Assembly: GCA_031841125.1 (NCBI GenBank)
Contig: CM063107.1
Location: forward strand, 61,515,814 to 61,579,813
From: Acanthococcus lagerstroemiae
Lineage: Eukaryota > Arthropoda > Insecta > Hemiptera > Eriococcidae
Reading direction: 5' to 3'
DNA: 64,000 nucleotides
Shown here: positions 12,771 through 24,595 of the stretch, piece after piece
Position numbering within the stretch: the first letter of the stretch is position 1
Layout: each line of letters starts with the position of its first letter
The notes under the pieces: generated by a model
The model's input: the letters and a program-made list of their open reading frames with translations, nothing else
The model's database searches: none
What the model was told of the DNA's origin: nothing
Made by a program: the position numbers and the translations under genes

Positions 12771-14240
12771 CTATAGGGAGAAGAGGATTTGGAGAACTCG
12801 ATGGAGGAAATGAGACAGGCTGGTGAAATGCATTCCAGTACCAGAGACAAAATCGTGATTCCTCAGGAACAATGTTGTACAAGCGAAGAGGAACTCATTG
12901 TAAACGAGGAAGACGCTACTGTAAGTGAAAAAGAGGACGGCACTATGACCATCACTGAAGAAGAATGTGGGGTACCACAGCAATGTTGAAAAGGAAGAGC
13001 GATGCGATAATGAAGGAGAGAGAAGGTACTAAGAAGGCCCCAGAACGGGATGCAGCACCCGTGGGGTATAATAGCTCCACATCCTCCTACCCGTTTCCAC
13101 ACACAAGGGAACCAGGAGCGTCAAATACCACACCTATTTCAACAGGTAAGAGTAAATCAAGGAAGGGGGAAGGGTTAGGGCTAAATTTGTTCACGTACAC
13201 CTGTCTGGGAATTGCCAGCACAGATAGGTTATTCGAGTTTTAAAAAGTATGAGAGGGGCAAAATTTCGATATAGTGGGGATTGCGGAAACCAGAATTTAT
13301 GGGGGGAAATTATTGAGCAGAAAAAATGGGAACTACTTGGTTTATAGCAGGCTAACTAAAGGACATCGGGGCATAGGATTTTATATTCTTAAGAAATGGT
13401 CAAATAAAATCACCTAAGTTACAAGCATATCAGACAGGATAGGGTTCCTAAAAATAGAAATAGATACAAAATCCAAAATCCTAGTCATACAAGTGTATGT
13501 ACCTTCAATGCAAGCAGAAAAGGAAGAGGTCGAAGAGTTTCATAGCCAGCTTTCTCAGGTTGTCGGAAACGAAAAAGAATATTACACAGTAGTCATCGGA
13601 GATTTATAACGCTTAACTTGGGTAAGTCGGAAATAGGTATAATTGGAAATTGCATAGGGAAATTCTGCTCAAGCAAACTATAATGGCGAACATTTGATTG
13701 ACTTTGCTATGAAAGAGGAATTAAAAATTAGGAATACCTTCTACAAAAATAGGAAAAAAGATAAATAGACCTGGCTCTCACCAGATAATGTTACAAAAAA
13801 TGAAATAGATTTTTGCTTAATCAACGACAGTAGGATAATTAAAGACGTGAAGGTGGTTAAAAATTTAGACTTTTCGTCCGACCATAGAGCACTAAAAATT
13901 CGGATGCAACTGTCCAAAAGATTCGTAATAAAAAATGCAATAGGTAAGAAAAATGTTAAAAATAAAACCATTCCAGCTTATTACAATAGAGGCAAAAAGA
14001 GAATTAAAAAATAAAATCAAACAATGGGATAATCAAGAAAATGTCAGTATCCAAGAACAATACAATAACCTTGTGAAGGCATATAATATACGCAAACGGT
14101 GAACAAATACGAAATCGAAGATATACTCAGGCGTAAACTAACACCAAAAACTATAAAAATTTGCGAACTTCGAAATAAATTGGCTAGAATAACAAAAAAA
14201 AAAGTTAAGGCAACGAATAGAATTAACGGAAATAAGGAAG

Positions 14241-14645
14241 TTGGCTCGCAAAAAGATAAGGAACGACTTGAAAGAAGAGCATCGAATTTCATCTGAAATA
14301 ATAGGAAGCACAGGTTCAACAAAAACGGCCAAAAAAGAACTAAACGACTTCAGATGCCTCCTCTCATCGATCAAAAACAAAGAGGGCAACAAGGTGGTAG
14401 ATAGAGCAGGCATCACGAAAGTAGCCTCGGATTACGAAGAGGAAGAGGAATCTGCAAGAGTCAAAAGCCTAAACTATAGAAACGAGGAGGACGTCCCTCC
14501 TCCCTTTCTGGAGAGTGAAATAAGGCATCATGTTCTAGCTAGTCTGAATAGTAGGAGGGCGGTGGGACCAGATGGAGTGAAAAATAAATATTTAAGGATG
14601 TTCGAAGAGGAAATGACCCCCCCCCCCACTGACAAAGCTTTTTAA
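14241..14645 (+). pseudogene. RTE RT upstream segment
   Basis: 134-residue open stretch of the RTE polyprotein between endonuclease and RT. It ends in the region corresponding to KAPGPDGI of RTE elements, seen here as RRAVGPDGVKNKYL near residues 111-124. A run of nine C's at 14616-14624 appears to cause the frameshift that ends it; the next block of RT resumes in another frame at 14701. Confidence 0.75.
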
Positions 14646-14700
14646 TTCGATACTAAGGTCCGAAGAGATACCCGGGCAATGGGAACTATCGGAAATAGTA

Positions 14701-15371
14701 TTGCTATACAAAAAAGTAGACAAAAAAGATACAAGCAATTATAGACCTATAAGTCTCACATCCAATGTATCAAAAGTATTTGCAAAAATCCTGAAAAGTA
14801 GAATGTACAATCAGTTGGACAGCAGTCAATGTCAAGAGCAGGCCGGATTCAGGAGGGTAGATCTACTATTGGTCAGATATTTATAATTAGCCAGATTATA
14901 GAAAAATGTAACGAGTATAACATATCATTGTTCATACTACTGATCGACTTTGAAAAGGCTTTCGATTCGGTCCACCTCAGTTATCTCTGGGATGCACTCA
15001 ATAGGCAAGGAATCCAGGCTAAGTATATTAGAATCTTGATAAACATATATAAAATTGCAAAGGGAAGGGTAAAATTAGACAAAGTGGGGCAAAAATTCAG
15101 AATCAAAAAAGGAGTGAAACAAGGGGACCCTCTCCCCCCAAACCTCTTGAACAGTATATTAGAAAATGTAAGGGGAATTGAGGTGGACGGAAGGAAGCTA
15201 AACGACCTACGTTTTGCAGAGGACGTAGCTCTCATTGCTCGGAACATCGAAGAGCTCCAGCAAATGGCAGAAGAACTACGAGTGGCAGGATATGAAGCAG
15301 GGTTAGTTATTAATGCCAAAATGACAGTACTGCTAACTAACAGCTCCGAGGAAACAAAATTAATACTATAG
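14701..15371 (+). pseudogene. RTE reverse transcriptase core, frameshifted
   Basis: RT domain in two overlapping frames. The first (14701-14886) carries KKDTSNYRPISLTSNVSK and QEQAGFR; the second (14829-15371) carries IDFEKAFDSVHLSYLW, GVKQGDPLPP, and DLRFAEDVALIA where a working enzyme would have F/YADD. Loss of the first catalytic Asp of that pair would by itself abolish polymerisation. The order and wording of the motifs are those of the RTE clade. Confidence 0.85.
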
Positions 15372-15426
15372 ATGACGTGGAAATAAACAAGAGCAATGAG
15401 GCTGTATATCTCGGCCAAGTCATTTC

Positions 15427-15674
15427 GTTTTCGGATAGCTTCTCTTTTCTAATTTACTCTCAATCCGAGCCCTGGAATCCGCCCTTTCGAGCATTAACTT
15501 CCGAGACGTCGGGGAGGCTGTTCGGGCTGTCTTAGCCCTTTTCTCATCTTGCCGAAAAATTGGCCTAGGCCGAAATGTAGCGAGTTGTTACATGGGCTTG
15601 GACCCGGCACCTCCGAATTCCGAGTCCAGCGCGCTATCCACTCGGCCAACCAGACCTCTGTTTTCAGACAGCTT
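15427..15674 (-). mobile_element. tRNA-derived SINE with 15-bp target duplication
   Basis: On the minus strand the body (15442-15659) opens with a tRNA-like head: polymerase III box A TGGCCGAGTGG and box B-like GGGTCCAAGCC with normal tRNA spacing, then about 150 bases of unrelated tail. It sits inside the RTE copy. The flanks GTTTTCGGATAGCTT (15427-15441) and GTTTTCAGACAGCTT (15660-15674) are a 15-bp target duplication with two differences, which is LINE-type integration. The host reading frame (SFSDS then LEKELKRRK) continues across it. No other copy was found in this window. Confidence 0.85.
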
Positions 15675-15774
15675 AGAAAAAGAGTTAAAAAGAAGAAAGA
15701 CCAAAACGTTAGGAGTCTAAAAAATATCTTTAACGGAAAATTCCAGATTCAAGTAAAGAAAAAAATATTCGAAA

Positions 15775-16428
15775 GTAATGTCTAGGGCTAGGATTTTTAT
15801 GCGCTAAAAAACCGAAAATATGCGCAATGAATACACACTTAAAATGTCAAAATATGCGCTATAAAACCGCACCCTCATGGGTATCGAAATGTAGGTTTTT
15901 CGAAGTACTACGTTTTAACGTTTATTTCATTAGATCATTAGTGAGAGCGAGATCGAGTTTATAAATTTTCATAAGCCGCAATAATAAAATGTGTTTAAGG
16001 TCTTTTCTTCTTATCTCTAATTTTCTAGTTTTCGGCCGACCGTCTTCCAGCAACTTACAGCAAGGAGCAAACCCACTGTTACTACCTCGCTGATCGCGAG
16101 GTAACTTGTTTTTTTTGTGTTTTTTTTTTTTTTTTTTTTAGAAAATCGTGGAAATTGTGGAAATTTTGTCAGTAGAAGTGATTTTTTGTTGCCAGTTTTA
16201 GGGAAAATATGCGCGCTAACAACCTCACATACGCGGCAAATATGTGGTATTCGGCTCTTTTCCAGCGAAAATATGCATTTTTATGCATTTATGGCCTAAA
16301 TATGCAAAAATATGCGCTATAAACGTTTGCATTCGGGTCCAGAATTTTGATAATGTGGATATGCGTTATCTGGTATTACGAGAACAAAAAATATGCATTT
16401 ACATAAAAATCCTAGCCTTAGAATGTCC
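15775..16428. mobile_element. hAT-like non-autonomous element in the RTE copy
   Basis: The ends are TAGGGCTAGGATTTTTATG and, inverted, TAAGGCTAGGATTTTTATG. The flanks GTAATGTC and GAATGTC fit an 8-bp target duplication that has lost one base. The interior has no transposase and is dense in ATATGCGC / TATGCATTT words. The ends and interior words match the element at 37993-38614, whose 8-bp duplication is perfect, so they are one family. A T19 tract lies at 16121-16139. Confidence 0.8.
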
Positions 16429-17010
16429 AATCAGTTTTAACGTATGGCTCACAAACGTGGGCCCCCACAGAACGTCAGCTGATTGGACTAGCTAGAACTC
16501 AAATGTCAATCAATGGAGAGCGTTCAATGCTAGGAATCAAAACAAAGGGAGGGATAAGTAATATGGCAATCCGAAGAAAATTACAAATTACACACTGCAG
16601 ATACAAAGTACGAGTGAAGAAAGTTGAAAATGGAATACGCCGGCCACGTGGCCAGGAGGGAGGAGGGTAGGTGGGAAGAAATGGTAGCAGCTTGGCAACC
16701 CAGAGGTGGAAAAAGGGAAGGTAGGGAGACCAAAAAGGAGGTGGGAGGACGAAATTATTCATATAGCGAGGACAGTACGGGAGAGAAACGCCAGAAATAG
16801 GGTGTGATGGAAACGGGTAGGAGGGGCCTACGCTCAAGGATGGGCGCACAGCGGATATTAAAAGACGCCAGTGGTGTCGGAAGGAATCTACGGAAATCAA
16901 ACTTCAAACTGTATCGTTTTATATTATTTGTATTTCTTTATTACTTTATGTTTTTAAAAATTCGTCACCAGAGAATGGTGAAAACATTGGAATAAAGGCT
17001 GATTTTGATT

Positions 17011-18796
17011 TGATGCGAGGTATATTGGTTTTAGTATTTTATAGCGATGAGAATGACCGACAGTGATATAAGCTAATTCAAGTACACTATGTTTAATCTT
17101 TTTTTTTTATACCGAGACAAAAGTTTATTTATTAGCACAAGACTTTTTATTCTGTGCAAAGAATTGTCAAAAATGTTTCTGTGGAAAATTTAGTCTTCTT
17201 CAATTTCGTCATGAATATTTTTTCAGGGCTGCCGATAAGAAGCAAGATATTGTTCAAAAGTTAAATTTACTCACCCGATCCCCTTGCGGCACCGTTAGCT
17301 CACTTCAGATTTAAATTTTCGGGCTATCTCATCAAGAGGACGTAAAGGAACAATTCTGCCTACTGATAAAAAAGGGGTGGACTGCTGATGAGTACTCATC
17401 GATTGATACATGCAGCCATTCAGTGGCGACGTTAGTGGAAACTTGTGTGGGGAGAGGTTAAGTATTTCTAAAACTTGCTAAAATCACCCACCTTTTTATC
17501 TCAAAATTTTTCCTCTCACCTGAAAACGTGGGCAAAAGGTACACATTTCAATATGAAATACTGGAATTCTAATGCTCAAGCCCTGTCACCCTATCGACGC
17601 CTCTAGATCTGATGCAGGTATGTTACAGTACATGATGTAAATCTGATAATGACGTTAATGGCCGCGGGAAATAACGTTAACTATGAAAACCAACGGGCAT
17701 ACACGTTAAAGACCGGGAAATATCGTGAACACCCATTTTGTCTACAATTTACTATAGGGAAGTCTTGTAAATTTCAGATAATATTACAATTGAACCGGGC
17801 TTTCTCAAGATTTCCTAATACATCTTGGGAAATCTTGGCATTTTGGGGCCATCTTGATATGAGTAGTCCGGCTAAACAGGTCAAATAGTTTATTTTAAAA
17901 CTTTTCAGTTTTGTCGTCATACTGGGAACGGGTAACTCTGAGAATGTGTACCCGATGCGCAAAATCCCACCAGTTACCGGGATAACTAAACGGGAACAAG
18001 GGTAACCCGAGGGTAACAAATCGGTAACTTTTCCGCGGGTAACTGGGTAACTAGAGGGTAACTGATTGCGCATCGGGTACGTCCAGCGGCGAGATTTATT
18101 TATTTGGCTCGAATAGGTCGACAATAACAGAACTCGTTCAACGTCGACCAAATTCAACCAAAATTGACGAAACAGATAATCTATAATATGATATATGCAG
18201 GGGTGGAGTGAGCCCCTCTCCCACACACACACGAATCTTCGAAATCGACATTTTTCGGAAAATTTAGTCATTTAGTTGACATTTTAGACAGTAAAATACA
18301 ATAACACGCACATCATTTCCCGAACTGTACTGGGCACGGTCGATCAGATCGGGAAGTGATGATAATTTGAACGTGTACCAAAACATGGCCCAAGTAAGCT
18401 ATGTAAATTACGTCGTCATATCCCGGTCATTAACACCACGGCCTATTGCTGAAGGGATACAAAACGTACTTGCCCGGGAATTCACGTTCGATCCCGAATT
18501 TACATAAAGTACCGTTACAGGTATATGGTATATAGGTACGACTTTAAAATTCCACGTTTAGTCTTTCTAAATCTTCAATATACATGTATAACTTCGAAGT
18601 TTCAAGTAGTCTTTTAAAATTTACATTTTGAATGTTATACCTATACCATTCAAATTCTTTCACCTATATCAAGATGAATTTATAGACTTTGTAATAGTCA
18701 CCCAAATTATACTTGCAAAACACGTTAAATTTTCCTCTCAGTGTCAAATTACCTACATATTCTCGAATATGAATGATATTCAAAAAGTGAACGTAC
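17011..18796. other. Spacer between the RTE copy and UGT exon E3
   Basis: No gene recognised. It contains the small GGTAAC inverted-repeat element at 17948-18080. Otherwise AT-rich sequence without long open frames; a 165-codon minus frame at 17774-18271 overlaps that repeat and looks like chance. Confidence 0.4.
17948..18080. repeat. Foldback repeat with GGTAAC iterations
   Basis: Perfect 15-bp terminal inverted repeats GTACCCGATGCGCAA and TTGCGCATCGGGTAC enclose about 100 bases with seven or more GGTAAC words, mostly GGGTAAC. A related copy, less complete, lies at 59573-59665 (CCCGATGCGCAAAATCCCGCCA, then GGGTAACTGA). No coding potential. Probably a miniature element. Confidence 0.7.
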
Positions 18797-19627
18797 CTTC
18801 GGTAGCGGCGCAGTTGGCTTAACATGGATACCAGCAATTGATTTGATTCCAGGAACTAAGGGTACTACAGGGTTCAAGCTTTCGTGAGCATTGATGAATA
18901 TAATACTAGTATTCTTCACAGTGTCGTATAGCGATGGAGCCGAAGAGCCCAAATAATGTTTGATAATTTCATTTTCATTTTTCAAGGTGACATAATGGTA
19001 GCCAAGGTGAGCGACTAAATGTAACAAAGTATTCTGAACTCGCTGGATGAAAGTCATTTCGGATGGATACCCGGACACCATAATTGGCATGTAACTCGGG
19101 TTTACAGGATTAGCCATCCTGTCAGACAGCCAGGGCAGTAAAGCGTTTGGTAAGTACGTCACAATCGGCGTTTCAAATTTATTCGCAAAAAGTAACATCG
19201 CATCTGAAACGAACGATTCCGTCATGAAGAGATCATACTTGGCGGTCGAATTCAACAGTGCTTTCAGAGGAGAACATTTCTGCACGGACTCAACGGTGTA
19301 GAGGGATGAACTAAGCATAAACAACATTAGCAAATTCGAGTACGAATTTGTCGCCATCGACATCATCGCATCTATGGAGTTGAATTCAGCATCATCAGGA
19401 AAAGCGAAACATTTGCTGATGTCGACTTCGTTGTAGTTCGGTATGACTCGCTTTTTAGGGAAATGAGAGTAAATGGTTACGTGATGACCTAATTCAGCTA
19501 ATCGCAGCATCAACGGATCGATGAGGGCGTAGTGACTTTTAGACTGGAACGGAAATACAGCCAAAATATCGTAAGAGAACCCGATGCAAACGAAACTAGT
19601 TAATAGTATAAACGCGGAGATGAACAT
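18797..19627 (-). CDS. UDP-glycosyltransferase first coding exon E3
   Basis: 277 codons of the N-terminal, acceptor-binding half of a UGT. Signal peptide MFISAFILLTSFVC (cleavage likely after residue 18), then YDILAVFPFQ, KSHY with catalytic His32, DPLMLRLAELGHHVT. The Asp-bearing segment is KYDLFMTESF after an NST sequon; near the end are YLGSSAPSL and PGIKSIAGIH. The start is the Met of MFISAF, seven codons after the first Met of the frame, because it aligns with the other copies. The exon ends PLPK with a consensus GTACGT donor in phase 0. More diverged from E1 than E2 is, so an older paralogue. No frame damage. Splice-compatible with the same acceptor as the other copies. Confidence 0.93.
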
Positions 19628-20033
19628 TTTGTTGAGATGATCGAACAAACTGACAATTTTACCCGCAAGTAATTAACTCGAAATATACGGAGAAGTACAA
19701 TGTGAACAACGTTTTCTCTTGAATTAATATATACGAACCAAAAATGAAATCAAATTAAAATACAAAAGAAGAACACACGTTTACAACTTCGGACGCTATT
19801 ACACACGCGGGTTGGACTAAACTGGAACTTGGTGCAGTGTGATTATGAATGATTTCCGTGAAGATAACAAACAATAATTAGGAAACTGGTTGACCTTAGA
19901 GAAGATGGTGCCACCAATTTTTATATACGGTTAAACTGATGCACGGAAACATCGGTCAAGGTTTCTTCCCGAAGTTCATATCGAAGACCGAACATGCGAA
20001 AGAGGGTAACTCTATATTTATTATACACACATG
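19628..20033 (-). promoter_or_regulatory. Upstream region of UGT exon E3 with TATA box
   Basis: On the minus strand, TATATAAAAATT (about 19916-19927) is a good TATA box; initiation would fall near 19890, leaving a leader of roughly 260 bases to the E3 start codon. An AGGTCA half site (19891-19896 as TGACCT on the plus strand) lies at that point, comparable with the AGGTCA upstream of E1. The TATA call is by sequence only. Confidence 0.4.
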
Positions 20034-23000
20034 TTTATGGGACCCGTCAAACATTTAAAGGAGAGAAGTTAGTTGCGCACCTAATTCTACCTCTAATCCG
20101 CAACTTTCCCAAATACATATAGTAAATGGTCCAGCAGTGTGAGATACACAGTTAGTTGCAAAATAGACACCAGCTACTAATTTGTAGCTAAAAAAGGATA
20201 AGTATTTTTATAGTAGCGAATAACTAATATACCGCTAAAATATGGTTGCAATATCTCCGCGACGAAACTAAACTAAAGCACCCCTAAATTCCAATAATTT
20301 TCATCTAAATTACACTATCCAAGAGCCAAAAAACCGCAAGAACGAGAGTAGCCGATTCTAGAAGTATTTTTCACGCTGAATTCAATGCCGCTTTTTGTTT
20401 TTCTTAATTAGGAGCTCTCCTTTTCTCGTAAATTCATTCTGAATTATTTCCCGTAATTTCCCTCTTGTGTTAGAAATATTAGTGAATGTGGCCACACTGC
20501 ACGTATCACAAAACAAACTCGCCAACACAGTGATGCGTGTGAACGTGTTTTGACGTTTTGATATCGGAACGATCTAAACAGTTTCAACTGATTCTAAGAT
20601 TTTATCATTAACGATGAAGTGATGGAACAACAATTTTGAGGAAGGCGATCTCTTCAGTGAAAAAATAGCGCCTTTTCATTCCGGTATTACAGTTTATTGT
20701 TTCTTTTACGAAATGTAAGTGAACTAGATAAATGTGTTCCGACAAGAAATTTGATGAATATGTGTTCAATGCCCGAATATTCATGATAATCACAACGCTC
20801 GTTGTTGATTTGGAATAATACTTACGGAACACAGAGGGACAGAGAACAACACGGAAGTTTTCTATTCAGTACCGTCGAAGACGAAGCTTATCGGTAATAT
20901 CAGTTTAATACATACAACATCAGTGTCGCCACATAAAATAGAACAATTTCTCATAATACACTATTAAATTTCCCAGCAAACGTAAAAAATGATTAGCTAA
21001 CTCAGCATTTTTAATATCATATTTGAATTCAGCGTGAAAAATACATTAAGAATCATCTATTTTCCTTCATGCGGTTTCCAAAAAATCTCAGTTTGTTGTG
21101 TAGTGTTATTAGTTATGAATTAGCTACTGCGCGTACAATCTATACTATAGTCTCAAAGTAAATATGCGATGTGCGCGCGCATATCGATTTCAAATCCGGT
21201 TGACGGCGTTGACAGTTAATTTCAATTTGTTATCACTAGTAGCAGAAAGCTACTTGTCAAATCTTGAAATCTTGTCTATGGCAAAATATTAGTGTTGTTT
21301 GGAACAGTTTTTTTTGTATTTTTGATTTAATCTGGAACTGACGATGCGTTTGAAAAACGGAAAAGCACCAATGTCAGTCCAAGTAACAAAAATTTCGTTT
21401 TGCTTAAAAATACGTTGGCTTTGTCTGGATCTAATGTTGAAAATGCACTCGCATGGAATATTGGAGGTAAGTCATCGCATTTTTTAAACGCCTGAACACT
21501 TTGAATATGAACATATTATGGATACTTCACATCAGTACAGGCGTGGATCCACACCCCCACCCCAACCAAAAAAAGGAAAAATCTGGAGGAAGGAGGAAGA
21601 ATCTGCGGGGAAAGGAGAAAAATATGTGGGGAGAGGAAAATCTATGGGAGAGGGGGTAGCAAAAAATTTTCGCGCGCTCCACATGCTTTTCATCCTTCTG
21701 CCATTTCCCTCCCCAAAATGATTGTCTGGATCTGCGCCTGCAGTATAATGTGTATGTATTGAGTCAGTTTTCAGTTACACCGTACTTTCTATATTTTTTT
21801 AATCAGTGAAAATCAGATATTGTGGCAGCCATTGTGACTAATTGTATTTTTCAATGCCTGAACATTCTGAACACAAATGTAGGTTGCTATACATCGGTAC
21901 TTCTCATTAACATTACATTTATATATTTTTATAGTTTTCAGTCAAGTACAGTACTGTTTTCATTTTTTCAATCAATGAGAAAATTGGAATTCGAAGCAAG
22001 TAGCAACAGTCATTGTGACACAAATAAAGAGAAACACTTATCATCATCAAAGATTATCAAAATCGCCGACTTTAAATGGTTTAGTCTACGCTCTGAGTAA
22101 GTAAACTATCTATATTTAGACGCTTTTCAACGAAAGGGAACCAACTAACATTTGTAAACAAAATGAGTTATTAGTATCGTTGGAAAGAGCGTAAAAAGTA
22201 GAATTTTTCAAAATCGGGCCTCCGATTCAAAAATGTGTATTCACATTCAAAAAAGCTTATCAGTGAACTCTGTGTCGTATAGTTTCTACATGGCTGTTGA
22301 ATTTCGAATCACGTGTTCTCAAAAAGCGGATTTTGCTAGTTGTTTCCCTTTCGTTGAATAGCGTCCATTTAACCTTGAATTTCGTTTGGATTTTTCGAAG
22401 AAAATCTTATCCAAGTCTGTCAAATTTGTATTTACAGGGATAAACACGAGCAAGGGCTGGTAGGACCAGGAAAAAGGGGTGAATTTCCTCTGGGCCGCGG
22501 GAATGGAAGGCTCGATATTAACCTCGATTACTGATAAGTCAATATTAAAATTGAGACATGAAAATGCTCTCCCGTGGTTGCAGATCCGTCTGTGACATGT
22601 TTCAACAGAATGCTTTTCTGACCAACACTAAGAAGCCCGACGGATTTCCATGGAAATTCATTAAATATAAGACACATTCACATACCCATGTATCTGCATG
22701 CAGTGTAGATATTCGTCATCATTTAATTCAATTTTTTAGAACTTATCAGTACTTTTTTATGTTGTTGTGTAGTGTAAGTAAATAAAGGGGGCAGGTAGTA
22801 AGATAAATTTGTGGGGCTGCGTGAAAATTTGTAGACGTCATCTGCTCGAAAATTATTTCTTTTCTGCTTTAAATTCACCTATCTGCCCCTGAATGTGAAA
22901 AAATTCAGTAGTTGTGGTAATTCTTAGGAAGCTATTCCCTGTTTATTTTTATCTCAAATATCAATTTATGCTAAAATGATGTACGATATTAATTAAAGTA

Positions 23001-23770
23001 CATACAAAACTCCTTTTTACCGTAATTAAATTTTTCAGAAAGCTGAACAAGTTCCAATGTGCTATTGATCATATTGATAGTAACGTGTGGATTTAATGAA
23101 AGGAACGATGAATGATATTAATGAAACTTCACACCAACGTGATCATCTGCCAAATTATCCAGCACTACTCATACAAATGAAGTAAAAGAAATCGAGACGT
23201 TTATATTAGTCAGTACATTGATTCAAAAGTTACCTCTAAAATACTGTTTTATTATTAAGATTTTCATCAAATAACTGAATTGTAATTTTCCAAGTTAATA
23301 AATTTTTTATAATCTTAATCATGACTATGTTTGTGCATGAATTAATTAACTTTGAAAAATTAGTTGCTGCTACGTATCTAAACGGTAACTAAAACGCGGA
23401 TAATGAATGTGCGTAATTTAGTTATGTGCAGCTAAAAACCTACTTAAAATAATTGCGACGTATCTAAATGGTAGCTAGTTCAGCTAAAAGAATATACCTA
23501 AAGTAGATGCAACGTATCTAAATAGTAACTAAAGCGTGGATAGTGAGTATACGCAATTTAGTTACGCGCAACTAAAAAACACCTACATACGAAATCAGTT
23601 AGCAGTGAGTTAGCGATTATTTAGGAGAAAAAAGGGTCCCAAATTAGGTGTGCAACTAAAATTAACATTGATTTTTAGTTTCGTGTTTCTAATCTACAAC
23701 TAAAAATTAGCAGCTGCGACGCCTATTTTTTTTAAAAATTAGTAGCGAAATGTTTGACAGGGGATTTATG
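20034..23770. mobile_element. 3.7-kb inverted-repeat element
   Basis: The ends GGACCCGTCAAACATTT (from 20040) and, inverted, TCCCCTGTCAAACATTT (to 23764) are flanked by TTTATG on both sides (20034-20039, 23765-23770). Subterminal blocks are also inverted copies: TTAGTTGCGCACCTAATT near 20070 and TTAGTTGCACACCTAATTTGGG near the right end. Near the right end a motif 'cgtatctaaa(t/c)ggtaact' recurs three times (23370-23540). No transposase is evident; open frames do not exceed 92 codons. A smaller element (21538-21740) is nested inside. Likely a non-autonomous DNA transposon. Confidence 0.65.
21538..21740. mobile_element. Small CAGGCGTGGATCC-ended element
   Basis: The ends CAGGCGTGGATCC and, inverted, CAGGCGCAGATCC enclose 203 bp rich in C and G runs; CAGTA flanks it on both sides. 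The same ends occur at 33647-33831, and one end alone at 32885. No coding content. Confidence 0.65.
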
Positions 23771-23849
23771 TAGGCATTTTTATTATTCCTCTTATGTAAC
23801 TATATTTAATATAGATACATTGATAGGCGGGTGAATCCGCGCCACCACA

Positions 23850-24595
23850 GGTTCAGCACCCAGATAGACCATTTTTGGGCATAAGCCTAGCTCAGTTCAG
23901 ACCATTTCCCCTGTTTTTGGCTATAGAGAACCAGTTTGAGCCGGCCGTCTGACCAATCTCATCTGCCCATCGCGTCACTGGCCTTTCCGGTTTGCGCTTT
24001 TTCTTTGAGGAGTCCAAAATCCTTTTATTCCATTTCGAGTCGGATTCTCTGGCAAGATGGCTCGCCACGGCCTCGAACATCAAATCCTGAGCCATCTTAC
24101 AATGGTTCTGATTTATCTGTAACACGGAGAGGGCCACCGGTAACTGGCTGATCACGTTCGGTGTCTGCCACTTACTGCCTTTGCGTGACAGCCGCGTCCT
24201 CCCATGGTATTCCTGCTGTTTTGCCCCTCCATCTTCTTGCATACAGGGCAAGATTCTTCGGCGCTGTATACCGCCGTGATATGTCCGCTCTCCCCGCAGC
24301 GGTAGCACGGACGCTCCAGGTCCTGGTTCTGGCACTCTTTGGCCATGTGCCCAGCACACAGGAACCTGTAGCACCTGGGGGTGCTGCTCGTCTTCTCTAG
24401 GGAGCGAACCCCACAGTTGCTCCAACCGAGCTTCACGTGTCCTCCCTTCAGGATCTCCAGACTCCTGCTGACTGGCACCTGCACTTTGACCATCCTTCCT
24501 CCTCCCCACATCCTTTGCAGGATCGGTGCTTCTAAGCATTGCGTTTTGAGTCGTTTGTATTTTCTGTGCTTGTTTCTTTTAGTACAGGCCCATGT
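23850..24595 (-). mobile_element. R1-like LINE fragment joined to an RTE tail
   Basis: Read on the minus strand, the end of an R1-type ORF1 with CCHC zinc knuckles (GHMAKEC, then CYRCGESGH, and CPVCKK) overlaps in another frame the start of ORF2 (LSVLQINQNHCKMAQDLM, the beginning of the endonuclease). At EAVA the R1 sequence stops and the frame continues, without a break, into an RTE C-terminal tail (SHLARESDSKWN, RPVTRWADEIGQTAGSNW). The second Cys of the first knuckle is replaced by Phe. The open frame covering the join is 23892-24539. Confidence 0.8.

Larger units (their letters stand above)
12785..17010 (+). mobile_element. RTE-clade non-LTR retrotransposon, decayed
   Basis: A nearly full-length but frameshifted LINE. 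The apurinic-type endonuclease is read from about 13260 (FDIVGIAETRIYGGK, then VYVPSMQAEKEEVEEF and VVIGDL where VIGDF is usual). The reverse transcriptase spans about 14400-15370, with NYRPISLTSNVSKVF, EQAGFR, LIDFEKAFDSVH, GVKQGDPLPPNL and a catalytic box altered from FADD to FAEDV. The C-terminal tail (LTYGSQTW, EYAGHVARREEGRW, GRPKRRWEDEI) is read at 16430-16800. It ends near 17010 in AATAAAGGCTGATTTTGATTTGAT. It is interrupted by a SINE (15442-15659) and a hAT-like element (about 15783-16420). Several stops, the FAEDV change and both insertions make it inactive. Confidence 0.9.

Noticed and set aside
12765..12786. TCACGACTATAGGGAGAAGAGG resembles the T7 phage promoter and could suggest vector sequence
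   Set aside because: It lacks four bases of the T7 core and sits directly before an RTE copy with no vector sequence around it, so chance similarity is more likely than contamination.
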